Below, piece by piece: positions 9,777-18,771 of a DNA stretch of 64,000 nucleotides. Made by a program: the position numbers and the translations under genes. The stretch's first letter is position 1. Every line of letters starts with the position of its first letter. Source of the DNA: Acetivibrio alkalicellulosi (lineage in GTDB: Bacteria; Bacillota; Clostridia; Acetivibrionales; Acetivibrionaceae); the NCBI GenBank assembly GCA_008125075.1, contig VLTH01000002.1, forward strand, positions 2,293,759 to 2,357,758, given 5' to 3'. The notes beneath the pieces are model-generated. The model had not been told where the DNA came from. It made no database searches and was given only the letters and a program-made list of their open reading frames with translations.

Positions 9777-10133
9777 ATGAAGATGAGATATTTATTATTT
9801 ATTACATCAATTATAATTTTATCATCTGTAATGGCGGGTTGTAGAAATGAAAATACTGCTGGTAGTAATACAGAAGATAATTTGACCATTGAGCAACAGG
9901 AATTACCAATAATGACTATGGAAGAGGTTAAACAAAATGATGGTAATGATGGCACAAACGCCTACATTGTAGTAAATGGAATAGTTTATGATGTTACTGA
10001 TTCTACTAGATGGAGAGAAGGAACCCACAATGGTTTTCAGGCTGGCAACGATTTAACTGATAATATTTTGCAGGATTCTCCTCATGGACTAAGAGTTCTT
10101 GATAATGTAAAAGCAATCGGACGGATTGAGTAA
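9777..10133 (+). CDS. Cytochrome b5-like heme-binding domain lipoprotein
   Basis: 118 residues from ATG 9777, placed 6 nt after AAGGTG (the GTG at 9768 lies inside that motif). The signal peptide ends in a lipobox (SSVMAGC), so the protein is inferred to be anchored on the outer face of the membrane. After an acidic linker the mature part reads YIVVNGIVYDVTDSTRW then GTHNGFQAGNDLTD, matching the cytochrome b5-like heme/steroid-binding domain family. The second conserved His region is HGLRVL. It is followed 26 bp later by a His-rich membrane protein, with which it may form an electron-transfer pair. Confidence 0.8.
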   Translation: MKMRYLLFITSIIILSSVMAGCRNENTAGSNTEDNLTIEQQELPIMTMEEVKQNDGNDGTNAYIVVNGIVYDVTDSTRWREGTHNGFQAGNDLTDNILQDSPHGLRVLDNVKAIGRIE

Positions 10134-10159
10134 TAATTTTTTAAAAGGGGCGATATATA

Positions 10160-10555
10160 ATGGTTACAACAGTAGGTTGGATTAACATTTTTCTTATTAT
10201 AATTATGGGAAGCATTTATCCCATAAAGCATAAATATATGTTAACATATAAAAACGAGGGCAAAGAGAAAGCTAAAGCCCTTGGGCAATTATATAGGTTC
10301 TCAAGAAAAGTTCATCCTGTTACCGGTGTTTTAATTCTGTTGCTGGGATTTTATCATGGAAGTCAGGCTTATAGTCTAACTGTATTACACACAGGAACTA
10401 TTTTGTTGTATTCAATTTTGCTTATGGCAATTGTTGCCCTAGTAGGTCAGAAAGTAAGGGCATTCAACAAACATTGGAGGATAGTACATAGGGGAATTGG
10501 TATTTTTGTATTCCTATTTGCTGTTCTTCATATTTTCTGGAGAAATATTTTGTAG
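10160..10555 (+). CDS. Four-helix membrane protein, probable b-type cytochrome partner
   Basis: 131 residues with four hydrophobic helices. His residues sit at or near helix ends (RKVHPVTGV, GFYHGSQ, VLHTGT, KHWRIVHRGIG, AVLHIFW). This spacing is typical of membrane cytochromes that hold heme between helices, such as ferric-reductase-like and cytochrome b561-like folds. Preceded by AAAAGGGGCG 8 nt before the ATG. Together with the upstream lipoprotein it suggests a small transmembrane redox unit. No flavin or NAD domain is present, so the electron donor is unknown. Confidence 0.65.
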   Translation: MVTTVGWINIFLIIIMGSIYPIKHKYMLTYKNEGKEKAKALGQLYRFSRKVHPVTGVLILLLGFYHGSQAYSLTVLHTGTILLYSILLMAIVALVGQKVRAFNKHWRIVHRGIGIFVFLFAVLHIFWRNIL

Positions 10556-10599
10556 TCAGCCTACCATCGGTATTTAAATTTGAGAGAGCATATATAGTA

Positions 10600-11367
10600 T
10601 TAAAATATATCTGACTCTAAGTCTAAACGTGGATCTAATTTAAGTTCTTCATAAGTACAAAGACCATTTTCTAAAGCATTTCTTCTCAATACTAAATATA
10701 GTTCAGCCTGTGTAGCATTATAATAAGGGTTCACAAATAAAACTCCGACACATAACGCTAATATTCCTAGTAAATACCATCCTATAAAAGAAAGGTCTAA
10801 AATAAACATTTCTAACTTTTGACCTTGAGTCATCCTATTACTAAGTTCTACTGCACGTCTATAGCCAATGTTTGGATTGTCGCTTAGTATATACGGAACC
10901 ATGCTGTAAGCATACCCTTTAACTATACCTGGTATGATAAATAGTAAATACCATAGGAAATTTAAAAACCCTTTCCACAACATTGTTTTTACAATATCAC
11001 CATATCTTCCTTTTGAAAAGCCAAATCCTAAATAATTCATATTAACATCATCTTGAGCAGATTTAGAAAAATAGCATCTTCCTCCCACCTCTAAAGGGTA
11101 ACCCAGAAAAATTCTAAATGCCAAAGCAAACATTATTATAATTGTAAAGATTCCTAATATTGTTAAGATTATAAAGGGTAAAAATTCATTGCCTACGTTA
11201 TAAAATTGATCAGGATGACCACCACTATTACCAAAATTCCAACTAAAACCTGGTGAACTTCCATCACCACCAACAATCAATATTACTAAACTAACTAAAA
11301 ATGCTTTCCAGTATGAATCTCTCAGCACAGATTTTGCTCTTGTTTTAAGCATTTCTCTTGTCCACAT
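10600..11367 (-). CDS. DUF975 family integral membrane protein
   Basis: 255 residues. The N-terminal LKTRAKSVLRDSYWKAF motif followed by alternating hydrophobic segments is characteristic of DUF975 proteins of Firmicutes. The central GRCYFSKSAQDD and MVPYILSDNPNIGYRRAVELS stretches also fit. About five or six transmembrane helices; a Gly/Asn-rich loop (GDGSSPGFSWNFGNSGG) sits between the first two. No enzymatic residues are apparent and the function of the family is unknown. GGGGG lies just before the ATG. It is monocistronic and convergent with the cytochrome pair to its left. Confidence 0.85.
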   Translation of the reverse strand: MWTREMLKTRAKSVLRDSYWKAFLVSLVILIVGGDGSSPGFSWNFGNSGGHPDQFYNVGNEFLPFIILTILGIFTIIIMFALAFRIFLGYPLEVGGRCYFSKSAQDDVNMNYLGFGFSKGRYGDIVKTMLWKGFLNFLWYLLFIIPGIVKGYAYSMVPYILSDNPNIGYRRAVELSNRMTQGQKLEMFILDLSFIGWYLLGILALCVGVLFVNPYYNATQAELYLVLRRNALENGLCTYEELKLDPRLDLESDIF

Positions 11368-11765
11368 ATCTCAAACCCCCTTTTTATTTATTTATTATAT
11401 GTATTCTTGTATAGATCTACACTTATGTTGAACCATTAGTCTACAAAATTCAAACTATTGTAAGCATCAACTTTTTAAACTTACGTATTCGAAACAAAAT
11501 TCATTGTTCTATGTACTACTTGTTGTTGTTATTTATATTATATCACATGTTATTTAAAACTACTAGCTTTATTTTTTCTATTTTTTTGATATATTAATTA
11601 AATTTAAGTTATTTTTTAAATATATAAAACGCCTACATTCTTAAGTTTATTATGAAAGCATAAACACTAAAATGTTAGGCGCTTTTTAATTTTTCTTAAC
11701 ATATTTAAATTAGTAACTAATTGCAAGGGGTAATATTGAAAATTATTTATTTTTTTAGAAAGTGC
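11368..11765. other. Intergenic spacer with a hairpin terminator
   Basis: 398 bp between the start of the DUF975 gene and the end of the asparaginase gene. A hairpin with arms around 11630-11639 (CGCCTACATT) and 11671-11681 (AATGTTAGGCG) has T-rich tracts on both outer sides, so it may terminate transcription in either direction. On the minus strand it would end the asparaginase transcript. The rest is AT-rich upstream sequence of the DUF975 gene. No coding capacity seen. Confidence 0.55.
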
Positions 11766-12755
11766 TTACATAATATCATTGCTTACTGTAGTGTAAAATA
11801 ATTGTCTAACTTCTTTAGGGTCCGAGGTTTGGCCTAATATCCACATTAATTTGCAAACTACAGCTTCTAATATCATATCGTAAGCCTCTAAGACGTTAAG
11901 CCTATTCTTTAATTCATTACCAACTTTGTATACATTTAAGTCACTACCTTCGTTAGGAACCTGAGTTGTCATGACAATTGTTTTTCCTCTATTTATACTT
12001 TCTTGAATAATCTCAAAGTATCGATATTTATGGAGGGTAGGAATTCCTCCAACACCGTAGCTTTCAATAATAACCGCATCATTCTTCTCTAGCATAAAAG
12101 AAAATACATCTTCGTCTAATCCTGGGATTAGTTTAAATAGTCCAACTTTAGGGTTTAATTTGTCATAGTAAATTGGTTGTCCTTTTTGATGATGCTTAAT
12201 GTATTGAATTATATATCCATCCTGTATTACCCCAAGATAAGGATGGTTAATGGTTGAAAATGCTTGAAAACTCTTTGTATGGGTCTTCCTGGCGCGGGTT
12301 CCAAGTATGATCTTGCTATTAAAAACAATCTGTACTCCACTGGCAATATCTGAAGATGCATATAAAAAGCTGTCATAGAGATTTGTTTTAGAATCTGTTA
12401 TATCTAAGTGAATTGGTTTTTGCGCTCCTGTAATCACAATTGGTTTTGTAGAGTTTTGAACCATATATGAGAGAGCAGCAGAAGTGTAAGCCATGGTATC
12501 TGTACCGTGGGTAATAACGAAACCATCATACTTATCATAATTATCTCGTATAGCTTTTACTAATGAAATCCAGATATCCGGAGTGATGTTTGTACTGTCA
12601 ATATTACAGACTTGTATGGTCTCTACTTTGCATATATTCGATATGTTTGGGATGTAATTGAGAAGCTCTTCTGTTGTCAATTGGGGATACAGGCCTCTTT
12701 CCGTTGAATTTGAGGCAATTGTACCTCCTGTCCCAATCATAAGAATCTGTTTCAT
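11766..12755 (-). CDS. ansA: L-asparaginase
   Basis: 329 residues, the usual length for bacterial type I/II asparaginases. It hydrolyses L-asparagine to aspartate and ammonia. The first catalytic Thr is in MIGTGGTIAS and the second in the loop FVITHGTDTMAYT, with Asp next to it; AALSYMVQNSTKPIVITGAQ follows as expected. There is no signal peptide, so it is inferred to be cytoplasmic (type I-like). It is monocistronic. The 3' side carries the hairpin near 11630-11681. Confidence 0.92.
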   Translation of the reverse strand: MKQILMIGTGGTIASNSTERGLYPQLTTEELLNYIPNISNICKVETIQVCNIDSTNITPDIWISLVKAIRDNYDKYDGFVITHGTDTMAYTSAALSYMVQNSTKPIVITGAQKPIHLDITDSKTNLYDSFLYASSDIASGVQIVFNSKIILGTRARKTHTKSFQAFSTINHPYLGVIQDGYIIQYIKHHQKGQPIYYDKLNPKVGLFKLIPGLDEDVFSFMLEKNDAVIIESYGVGGIPTLHKYRYFEIIQESINRGKTIVMTTQVPNEGSDLNVYKVGNELKNRLNVLEAYDMILEAVVCKLMWILGQTSDPKEVRQLFYTTVSNDIM

Positions 12756-12903
12756 ACGTATCTATAATTCCTTTCCTTTTATAATTGAAATATGTTCTTT
12801 TGATGTTTAATAAATCTTAATTATATCTCCTATTAGTTGTGAGGTATATTCCATTAGTATATCCTATAATAATAACTGTATCCTCATTCTGTTTATAGGA
12901 TAG

Positions 12904-13419
12904 CTAAGCATTATTTATACTCCCTGCAAATTTCTCAATATTTTGGTGCAAGATCATTGAATTATCTTTATTAATATCCACTTTGGAATCATTGCCTTTC
13001 TCTTTTACCTTAGCTTTTGATACCATTTTGATTATAAACCTCTCAAAGAAGTTCATCTTACTTAAGAGTAGTTCTCCCCCAAATCCTTCTTTTGCAATTG
13101 AGCAATTTAGAAGCTCTTGGGGAAAGGAATCTGTTAATTGCTTATCTATATTGTCATCAGACATACAACATATAAACAACCCTAACTTTTTATTTTTTAG
13201 TTCATTAATATTCTGTGAGCAAAATTCACTTACTTCCTTTTGTATTCTTCCTGCATAAATAGATCCACCAATAATAACTTTACTATATTGGTCTAATTGG
13301 GGTGCCTTTCCCTCTTTTAGATTGTGGAGTTGTACTTTACCCTCAAGTTTTTTTTCAAGCATAGAAGCACACTTACCAGTTGTACCATGTTTTGTAGCAT
13401 AGACTACCAATGTATTCAT
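12904..13419 (-). CDS. Flavodoxin-domain protein (HemG-like, Flavodoxin_5 type)
   Basis: 171 residues from ATG 13419, chosen because AAGGAGG lies about 7 nt upstream; the longer open frame adds 17 residues without a site. It opens VVYATKHGTTGKCA, the FMN phosphate loop of flavodoxins, followed by KVIIGGSIYAGRIQKEV and LFICCMSDDN, as in the menaquinone-dependent protoporphyrinogen oxidase/HemG-like subgroup. A redox role in the cytoplasm is likely; the partner is unknown because no heme genes lie nearby. The C-terminal part is Lys-rich. Confidence 0.85.
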   Translation of the reverse strand: MNTLVVYATKHGTTGKCASMLEKKLEGKVQLHNLKEGKAPQLDQYSKVIIGGSIYAGRIQKEVSEFCSQNINELKNKKLGLFICCMSDDNIDKQLTDSFPQELLNCSIAKEGFGGELLLSKMNFFERFIIKMVSKAKVKEKGNDSKVDINKDNSMILHQNIEKFAGSINNA

Positions 13420-13528
13420 TTTATTTCCTCCTTTATTTATGTGACTTTTACAATTCTTCAACTTTCTCAAATAGTTTATTAAAAGCAGTATACAACTCTA
13501 CATTTTTCTGTTTATTTTAATATCCTAT

Positions 13529-14116
13529 TCATCTATTAGAAAAATATTTATCTATTAGCTTTTCTGCAAGTCTTTTATTTGCATTGGCTTGTGCAACCAG
13601 CATGACTATTGTTAAGAAAAGCTCGGCAATTTCTTTATCATTTTCTATCTTGTCTGATTTTTCATTAATCAACTGAAATTTCACATTTAGTTCATCGTCA
13701 AAGTTACTAAATTCTGCATTAATTATTTCTGTGTATGTGGAGTAGATATCTTCAAGTGATATAATGTTATCTTCTGTTGTGCTTATATCATTTAGTATCG
13801 GACCAAATAAAGATCTAATATCATTTATAGAAAGTATATTTTTTAATTTACATACAAGTATAAGCAAGATTATATGATCCTTACTGTACTTTTTATTTTT
13901 AGGAGGCATAAGAACTTTTGCTTTGGTATAGTTATTTATCATTGTTTTGGTCAAAGTCTTATCACTATCATCCCTTCTATGGCAATCAAACTTTTCGTTT
14001 AAAAAAGAAGTCACCTGATCTATATAAAGTTCAAGGCTAGGAATATCATCAAGTTTTATATTATCTGTTAATGAAAGCTCGTTAATTATTTCTTCAAGTT
14101 CTTTTTTATCAACCAT
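13529..14116 (-). CDS. DUF1836 family protein with MerR-like HTH
   Basis: 195 residues. The segment KTMINNYTKAKVLMPPKNKKYSKDHIILLI is typical of DUF1836, a Firmicutes family whose N-terminal half resembles a MerR-type winged helix. The start is taken as ATG 14116, 6 nt after CAGGAGTG; the upstream GTG overlaps that site. The C-terminal half is helical and acidic. A regulatory role is inferred from the fold. Transcribed with the same polarity as the flavodoxin gene, 110 bp apart. Confidence 0.85.
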   Translation of the reverse strand: MVDKKELEEIINELSLTDNIKLDDIPSLELYIDQVTSFLNEKFDCHRRDDSDKTLTKTMINNYTKAKVLMPPKNKKYSKDHIILLILVCKLKNILSINDIRSLFGPILNDISTTEDNIISLEDIYSTYTEIINAEFSNFDDELNVKFQLINEKSDKIENDKEIAELFLTIVMLVAQANANKRLAEKLIDKYFSNR

Positions 14117-14575
14117 TATAATCACTCCTGTTTATATTATTAGTTCTGTTAATAATATTATACGGTATTTAAAACTATATTACAAGTTTTAAATGACGAA
14201 AAAATGAGATATTTAACATTAGAATGAGATAGATGGCAAAAATCTTAAAAAAACATGTAATTTTAATTAATTTAAGCGAAAACCGATCTTGAGGTATTTA
14301 ATACTACATGATATATTATTATCAACAACAGGTTGTGGTAAAAACAAACAAGATATCTTGTTTTAAATAGATTACAGAGAAAGACTATTACTTATAATAG
14401 TTCAAAGGATTATTTTTTATGAGTTTTTTAAGTTTAATAATTGAGAAAAAGATACGTATAAAGAATGAAACAAAAACAAGGGGAGTTAAAGTTTTGGACT
14501 ATAGGAAGGTTTTACCTCAGCCCTCAAATCATTGAATGCAGAATGATTTGAGGGCTGAGGTTTGTCATTACCCAT
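14117..14575. other. Intergenic region with an operator-like palindrome
   Basis: About 460 bp of AT-rich sequence upstream of the DUF1836 gene. It holds a 16-bp perfect palindrome, AACAAGATATCTTGTT, at 14347-14362, a possible repressor site, and the strong hairpin described at 14515-14560. No open frame with a ribosome binding site was found on either strand. Confidence 0.45.
14515..14560 (-). terminator. Perfect 19-bp stem hairpin downstream of the cyclase gene
   Basis: Left arm 14515-14533 (CCTCAGCCCTCAAATCATT), 8-nt loop, right arm 14542-14560, with no mismatch. It lies just past the stop codon of the cyclase gene (14576) on the minus strand, where a terminator is expected. The following T-run is short on both strands, so it may act by structure, for example as a 3' stabiliser, as much as by classical termination. 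Confidence 0.7.
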
Positions 14576-15190
14576 TCATAACCTTGCAATTACTCTTACT
14601 GGAGCTGCTTCAGCTTTAATTTTAAGTGGCAGGACAATAACTTCAAAATCTTTAACCCCAATAAGCCTATCTAAATTTGCCATGTTTTCTAAGATAAGTA
14701 CATTGTTTTTTAATAACATCTTATGAATATCAAAAGGATAGTTGTCAGGAGAAGGTAAATCAATTCCTAAAATCTTAATTTTCTTAAACACAAAAAATTC
14801 AGCCAATTTTTTATCCACTACAGGATGGTTTTTAAAATATGCTTCTTTATTAAATTTTTTATCAAACCCAGTATATAGTAGAACTATACAATTACTTTGA
14901 ATGGTTTTTTCATATTCTGGTCGAAAACTTATAATGTCTTTATTTCTGACATCAAGCAGAATACCTTTTGCACACAACTGATCTAAATTAATATCACTTA
15001 TTAGAGTATTTGTGTCAAATAAATGAGAGGGCGTATCAATATGTGTTCCTGTATGTGTGCTCATTTCAATTATGGATGTGTTGTAATTATTGATTTTTAA
15101 ATATTTGTCATAGTAAACATTTACTTTTTTATCTCCTGGATAAACAGGAGTGCTGTTATCAACAGTATGGGTTAAATCTACAATTCTCAT
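14576..15190 (-). CDS. Cyclase family protein (kynurenine formamidase-like)
   Basis: 204 residues. It begins MRIVDLTHTVDNSTPVYPGD and carries MSTHTGTHIDTPSH, the metal-binding HxGTHxDxP motif of the cyclase/KynB family (manganese- or zinc-dependent hydrolases acting on N-formylkynurenine or related amides). The length matches the family. It is divergent from the SDR gene at 15332 across 141 bp, so the two may share a regulatory region and act in one small catabolic pathway. No other kynurenine genes are nearby, so the substrate is open. Confidence 0.82.
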   Translation of the reverse strand: MRIVDLTHTVDNSTPVYPGDKKVNVYYDKYLKINNYNTSIIEMSTHTGTHIDTPSHLFDTNTLISDINLDQLCAKGILLDVRNKDIISFRPEYEKTIQSNCIVLLYTGFDKKFNKEAYFKNHPVVDKKLAEFFVFKKIKILGIDLPSPDNYPFDIHKMLLKNNVLILENMANLDRLIGVKDFEVIVLPLKIKAEAAPVRVIARL

Positions 15191-15331
15191 AAATACACCT
15201 TCAACAAAATTTGATATTCCTGCTATTGGTTACAATTGTATATTAAAAAACTTTATAATGCAAATGCAAACTTCATATAAACAATAGTATAATTATAAAT
15301 AGTCTAGATAAAATAATGTGGAGGAATTAGT

Positions 15332-16105
15332 ATGAATTTTAATGATAAGGTTTGTGTTGTAACAGGTGGAGCTAATGGTATTGGACTTTGTATTACAAAT
15401 GAATTTTCAAAAATGGGTGCAAAAGTTGCTATTATAGATTTAGACAAAGAAGCAGGAGAAAAGACACTTAATAAAACAACACAAAATGGCAAGGAGTGTA
15501 TGTTTTATTGGGGAGATATTTCAGAAGAATCTACACTTAAAGGTTTTTGTGACAAAGTTATTAAATGTTATGGAAAAATTGATTATCTTATAAATAATGC
15601 ATGCCTTAGTCGTAAAGGTATCATTTCTGGGTGTAGTTATGATGATTTCAACTATGTTTTAAAAGTTGGAGTTACAGCGCCTTATATGCTATCAAAATTA
15701 TTTTTAAATCATTTTAACATAAATGGCTCAATTGTTAATATATCTTCTACAAGATCCTATATGTCACAGGAAGATACTGAAAGCTATACTGCTGCAAAAG
15801 GTGGAATTACTGCTCTTACTCATGCTCTTGCAATAAGCCTAGCAGGTAAAGTCAGGGTAAACAGTATAAGTCCTGGGTGGATTGATGTGAGCTCAAATAA
15901 TGATTTTAGTATTGAAGACAAATTTCAACATCCTGTTCATCGTATTGGTAAACCCATAGACATTGCACGTACAGTAATGTTTTTATGTGATGAGGCAAAT
16001 GGATTTATTACCGGAGAGAATATTACAGTTGATGGTGGAATGACAAAGCAGATGATATACAATGAAGACTGTGGTTGGAAATTTACACATAGTGAACTGA
16101 TTTAG
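15332..16105 (+). CDS. SDR family NAD(P)-dependent oxidoreductase
   Basis: 257 residues, a classical short-chain dehydrogenase length. The Rossmann motif is VVTGGANGIG, followed by IDLDKEAGEK (an acidic residue after beta-2 favours NAD). The NNA motif is LINNACLS. The catalytic Ser is in IVNISSTRS and the Tyr-x-x-x-Lys pair in SYTAAKGGI. SPGWID and GENITVDGGM complete the fold. GGAGG precedes the ATG. The substrate cannot be told. It is divergent from the cyclase-family gene and ends at the convergent terminator 16129-16164. Confidence 0.92.
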   Translation: MNFNDKVCVVTGGANGIGLCITNEFSKMGAKVAIIDLDKEAGEKTLNKTTQNGKECMFYWGDISEESTLKGFCDKVIKCYGKIDYLINNACLSRKGIISGCSYDDFNYVLKVGVTAPYMLSKLFLNHFNINGSIVNISSTRSYMSQEDTESYTAAKGGITALTHALAISLAGKVRVNSISPGWIDVSSNNDFSIEDKFQHPVHRIGKPIDIARTVMFLCDEANGFITGENITVDGGMTKQMIYNEDCGWKFTHSELI

Positions 16106-16128
16106 CTTAAGCTAAACATAAGTGCAAC

Positions 16129-16164
16129 ATAATAAAAGCATCCTGCTTTGGATGCTTTTATTAT
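16129..16164. terminator. Bidirectional intrinsic terminator between convergent genes
   Basis: Perfect 15-bp inverted repeat (ATAATAAAAGCATCC, 6-nt loop, complementary arm). A-rich and T-rich flanks on the two sides let it serve both the SDR gene on the plus strand and the deacetylase gene on the minus strand. Confidence 0.85.
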
Positions 16165-16181
16165 GATTACTATTATATAAA

Positions 16182-17291
16182 TTAGTAAGTTATAAGTTCT
16201 TTCCCATTAAGCCTATCCATGTCAACAATTTCTGCTCTGCTTTTTGGTACTGTAATAGTGTTTGGATTTCCATCACTAACATACTGTTCTGATCGGGAAA
16301 AGTTTTTTAACCACCAGCCTAAATCAGCTTCTACTGGATTAATCCCCGATGCTCTAACCCTTTGCACCGAAAGTGGATTAAAATTCTTACTTACTGGTGA
16401 AAGGGCTGGAGACCAACCAACTTCCATTATTGCTAGATTCTCATATTCAACTCCATCATAAACTCCTCTATGAACATATTCTTGAAGGTTCCCTGCGGGA
16501 AGTCCAAATGGCAATGAGAATGTAGTCATCTTATATCCAGGTATCAACTCATACATCTTCTTTTGATTCATACCAATTTCCCTTTGAACTTCATCTGCGC
16601 TTTTTGCTTGCCTCAAATTAATATGTGTATAGGTATGATTACCTATTTCAAATCCTTTGTCAATAAGATATTGTAATCTCTGTGTAAGAGTACCTCCACC
16701 AACAAAAGTGTTGTTTCCTAAATTCACATAAAATGTCCCCGTAAGCCCAAAATCCGGATGCTTCTTGTTGAATTCTTCCATTATACCTACCGCCGAATTT
16801 CTGTTTGCTACAAGCTGACCATCTTCTTCAACTAAATTAAACTGCCCTGGAGTCGCATCATCAAAAGTAAATATCATTGGTATACAACCTGCAGGAACAG
16901 AAATATTGTTATTTATATAATCACTCATACTAATTAATCTATAATCTTTCTCATAAAGCTCATATAAAAGTTTCTCAAATTCCTCAAAAGTAGTTGTATA
17001 CTCTCCATTATCAAATCTGCTAGAAGTAAATGTCTCTACAAAATTATGAAACATCACAATCATAATCCTACCTGCCTCATTTGGCTTTACAACTTCAAGA
17101 TCTAATGGTGTAGGTGTGGGTTCAGGTGTTGGTTCAGGTGTTGGCTCGGGTGTTGGTTCAGGTGTGGGTTCCTGAGACTTGGTGCCTGGTACAGGTATTT
17201 GGTTATTATCTTCAACCTTTGTATTACACCCTGATAATATAACTGATAATAGCAACATAATTATTATAAATTTTATTAATGCTTTTGACAT
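16182..17291 (-). CDS. Polysaccharide deacetylase lipoprotein
   Basis: 369 residues. The signal peptide ends in a lipobox (SVILSGC), so it is anchored outside the membrane. A linker of about six PTPE repeats follows (residues about 40-60). The NodB-type deacetylase core shows FTFDDAT (a variant of TFDDG; the second Asp is the expected catalytic/metal pair) and the metal-binding NHTYTHINLR. It probably removes acetyl or formyl groups from peptidoglycan or another surface glycan. The Pro-Thr linker is common in clostridial surface proteins. Monocistronic and convergent with the SDR gene. Confidence 0.88.
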   Translation of the reverse strand: MSKALIKFIIIMLLLSVILSGCNTKVEDNNQIPVPGTKSQEPTPEPTPEPTPEPTPEPTPTPLDLEVVKPNEAGRIMIVMFHNFVETFTSSRFDNGEYTTTFEEFEKLLYELYEKDYRLISMSDYINNNISVPAGCIPMIFTFDDATPGQFNLVEEDGQLVANRNSAVGIMEEFNKKHPDFGLTGTFYVNLGNNTFVGGGTLTQRLQYLIDKGFEIGNHTYTHINLRQAKSADEVQREIGMNQKKMYELIPGYKMTTFSLPFGLPAGNLQEYVHRGVYDGVEYENLAIMEVGWSPALSPVSKNFNPLSVQRVRASGINPVEADLGWWLKNFSRSEQYVSDGNPNTITVPKSRAEIVDMDRLNGKELITY

Positions 17292-17835
17292 TTTTTAGTT
17301 ATCTCCTTCTCATTTATTTATTATCAAAAAACTTTTTAACCCTTCTAGTAACTACAAAGATTTTTTTAGTTTTAATATAACTTGCCTTAAGTATGTAGTA
17401 TGGAACCTAAGGAAGAAGAAAAAACTGGAATTTTAGATTTATCAGTACTTAACTTGAAATGCTAATGCCTTGAAAATATCGCCACTTCAAACATTTTCAA
17501 AACATAAACCTCAAACAAATGATATGGTTTATACCCAGCAAAAAGCTGTGATTATCATTACGATATGAACAAATTGCTAATAATTGTCCAGTTTTTTCTT
17601 CTTTCAAATAGTACATAAAAAATATCTGTTTCTTCCAAAACCTTTTTTGACGGCCTAAGGCTATTAAAAAAGAAACACTATTTATTTTGTACTAAATCAT
17701 AAGTTCCCTAAAAACAATTATACCTCATAAGCTTAATATAATTCAAATACAAAATTCACCTTATATACTTCTCTTTTCACATTATTTATAAATTTTGACA
17801 ACACGATACTTTAAAACATTCTTTATAATAATACT
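17292..17835. repeat. Gene-free region with long-spaced inverted repeats, possible MITE remnant
   Basis: 544 bp without a supported gene. Arms at 17412-17429 (GAAGAAGAAAAAACTGGA) and 17587-17605 are inverted copies over about 17 bp, and weaker matching extends outward on both sides (TATGTAGTAT against its complement at about 17610-17620). The 190-bp unit they enclose has no open frame. This could be a miniature transposable element or the decayed ends of an insertion sequence. A second weak hairpin lies near 17620-17670. Confidence 0.4.
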
Positions 17836-18528
17836 TTATCTTTCATTATTCATGTTTCTAGGGGAAGGACAAGAACTTATACATATACCACACACCGACC
17901 CCCGTCCAATATGTTTAAATTTTTGATTCATATAATCACTACATGCTTTTGCATCAACAATAGAACTTCTAGAGCAGTCTTCACTCCAATCATTACCTCT
18001 TATAGCCATGGCAGGACAGTTTTCTACACACTTTCTACACTCACCACAACTTGATAAATTTACAACATTACTATAGGGAATTTTCAAATCAGTTAATATA
18101 GTACCAAGCCTTACTCGTGGGCCATACTTAGAGCTTATGAAAAGACCACTTTTGCCCATCCATCCTAAACCAGCTTTTACTGCAGCAATTTTATGGGAAA
18201 ATACTCCTGAGTATTTATCTTGAGCATTATTTACTGTCTGTGATGCAGGCACTCCAAACACTTGATATCCTCTCTCCTGTATTAACAGTTGACCTTTAAG
18301 AATTATAGTATCAATTAGAGAATTTACAGTCCTATAATGATGAAAGTAAGTAAATGTTGGTTTATCTGATATCTGCTCAACAATAAAATTAGATAAACTT
18401 ACTCCAATTGTAACAGCATATTGAAGTTCTTTTAAGTCATTAGAAAGATTTGCTCCAACATTAGAAAAACCAACAAAGCTAGCTCCCCATTCAATTAGCT
18501 TTTCTCTTATTTCCTCATAAAATTCCAA
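17836..18528 (-). CDS. QueG-like double-[4Fe-4S] ferredoxin-type protein
   Basis: 230 residues. The N-terminal half (YAVTIGVSLS, GLGWMGKSGLFISSKYGPR, LGTILTD) is the domain shared with epoxyqueuosine reductase QueG. The C-terminal half has two cluster motifs, CGECRKCVENCP and VCGICISSCPSP. It is shorter than true QueG (over 300 residues) and lacks its C-terminal repeat region, so it belongs with the short clostridial paralogs of unknown substrate. An Fe-S redox enzyme is likely; a cobalamin-dependent reaction is possible but not shown. AGGAGG precedes the start. Monocistronic. Confidence 0.82.
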   Translation of the reverse strand: MEFYEEIREKLIEWGASFVGFSNVGANLSNDLKELQYAVTIGVSLSNFIVEQISDKPTFTYFHHYRTVNSLIDTIILKGQLLIQERGYQVFGVPASQTVNNAQDKYSGVFSHKIAAVKAGLGWMGKSGLFISSKYGPRVRLGTILTDLKIPYSNVVNLSSCGECRKCVENCPAMAIRGNDWSEDCSRSSIVDAKACSDYMNQKFKHIGRGSVCGICISSCPSPRNMNNER

Positions 18529-18771
18529 ATTTAAACCTCCTCATTTAAGCATATACTTAATTCTTTTACAAACTATCATAATGTTTATTATATATCACAG
18601 CAATAAATGCAGGCAACATAGAAAACTTACCTGTAAATTTTCTCCTTGATTATTATGGAATAACTTTTGAGAATGTTAACATTTTATTTTGGGTAATATG
18701 GCGCACATCATTTCACTGTGTTATAATACACTAAGGAATATGGTTAATTTAATTTCGAAAGGAGAAAATAT

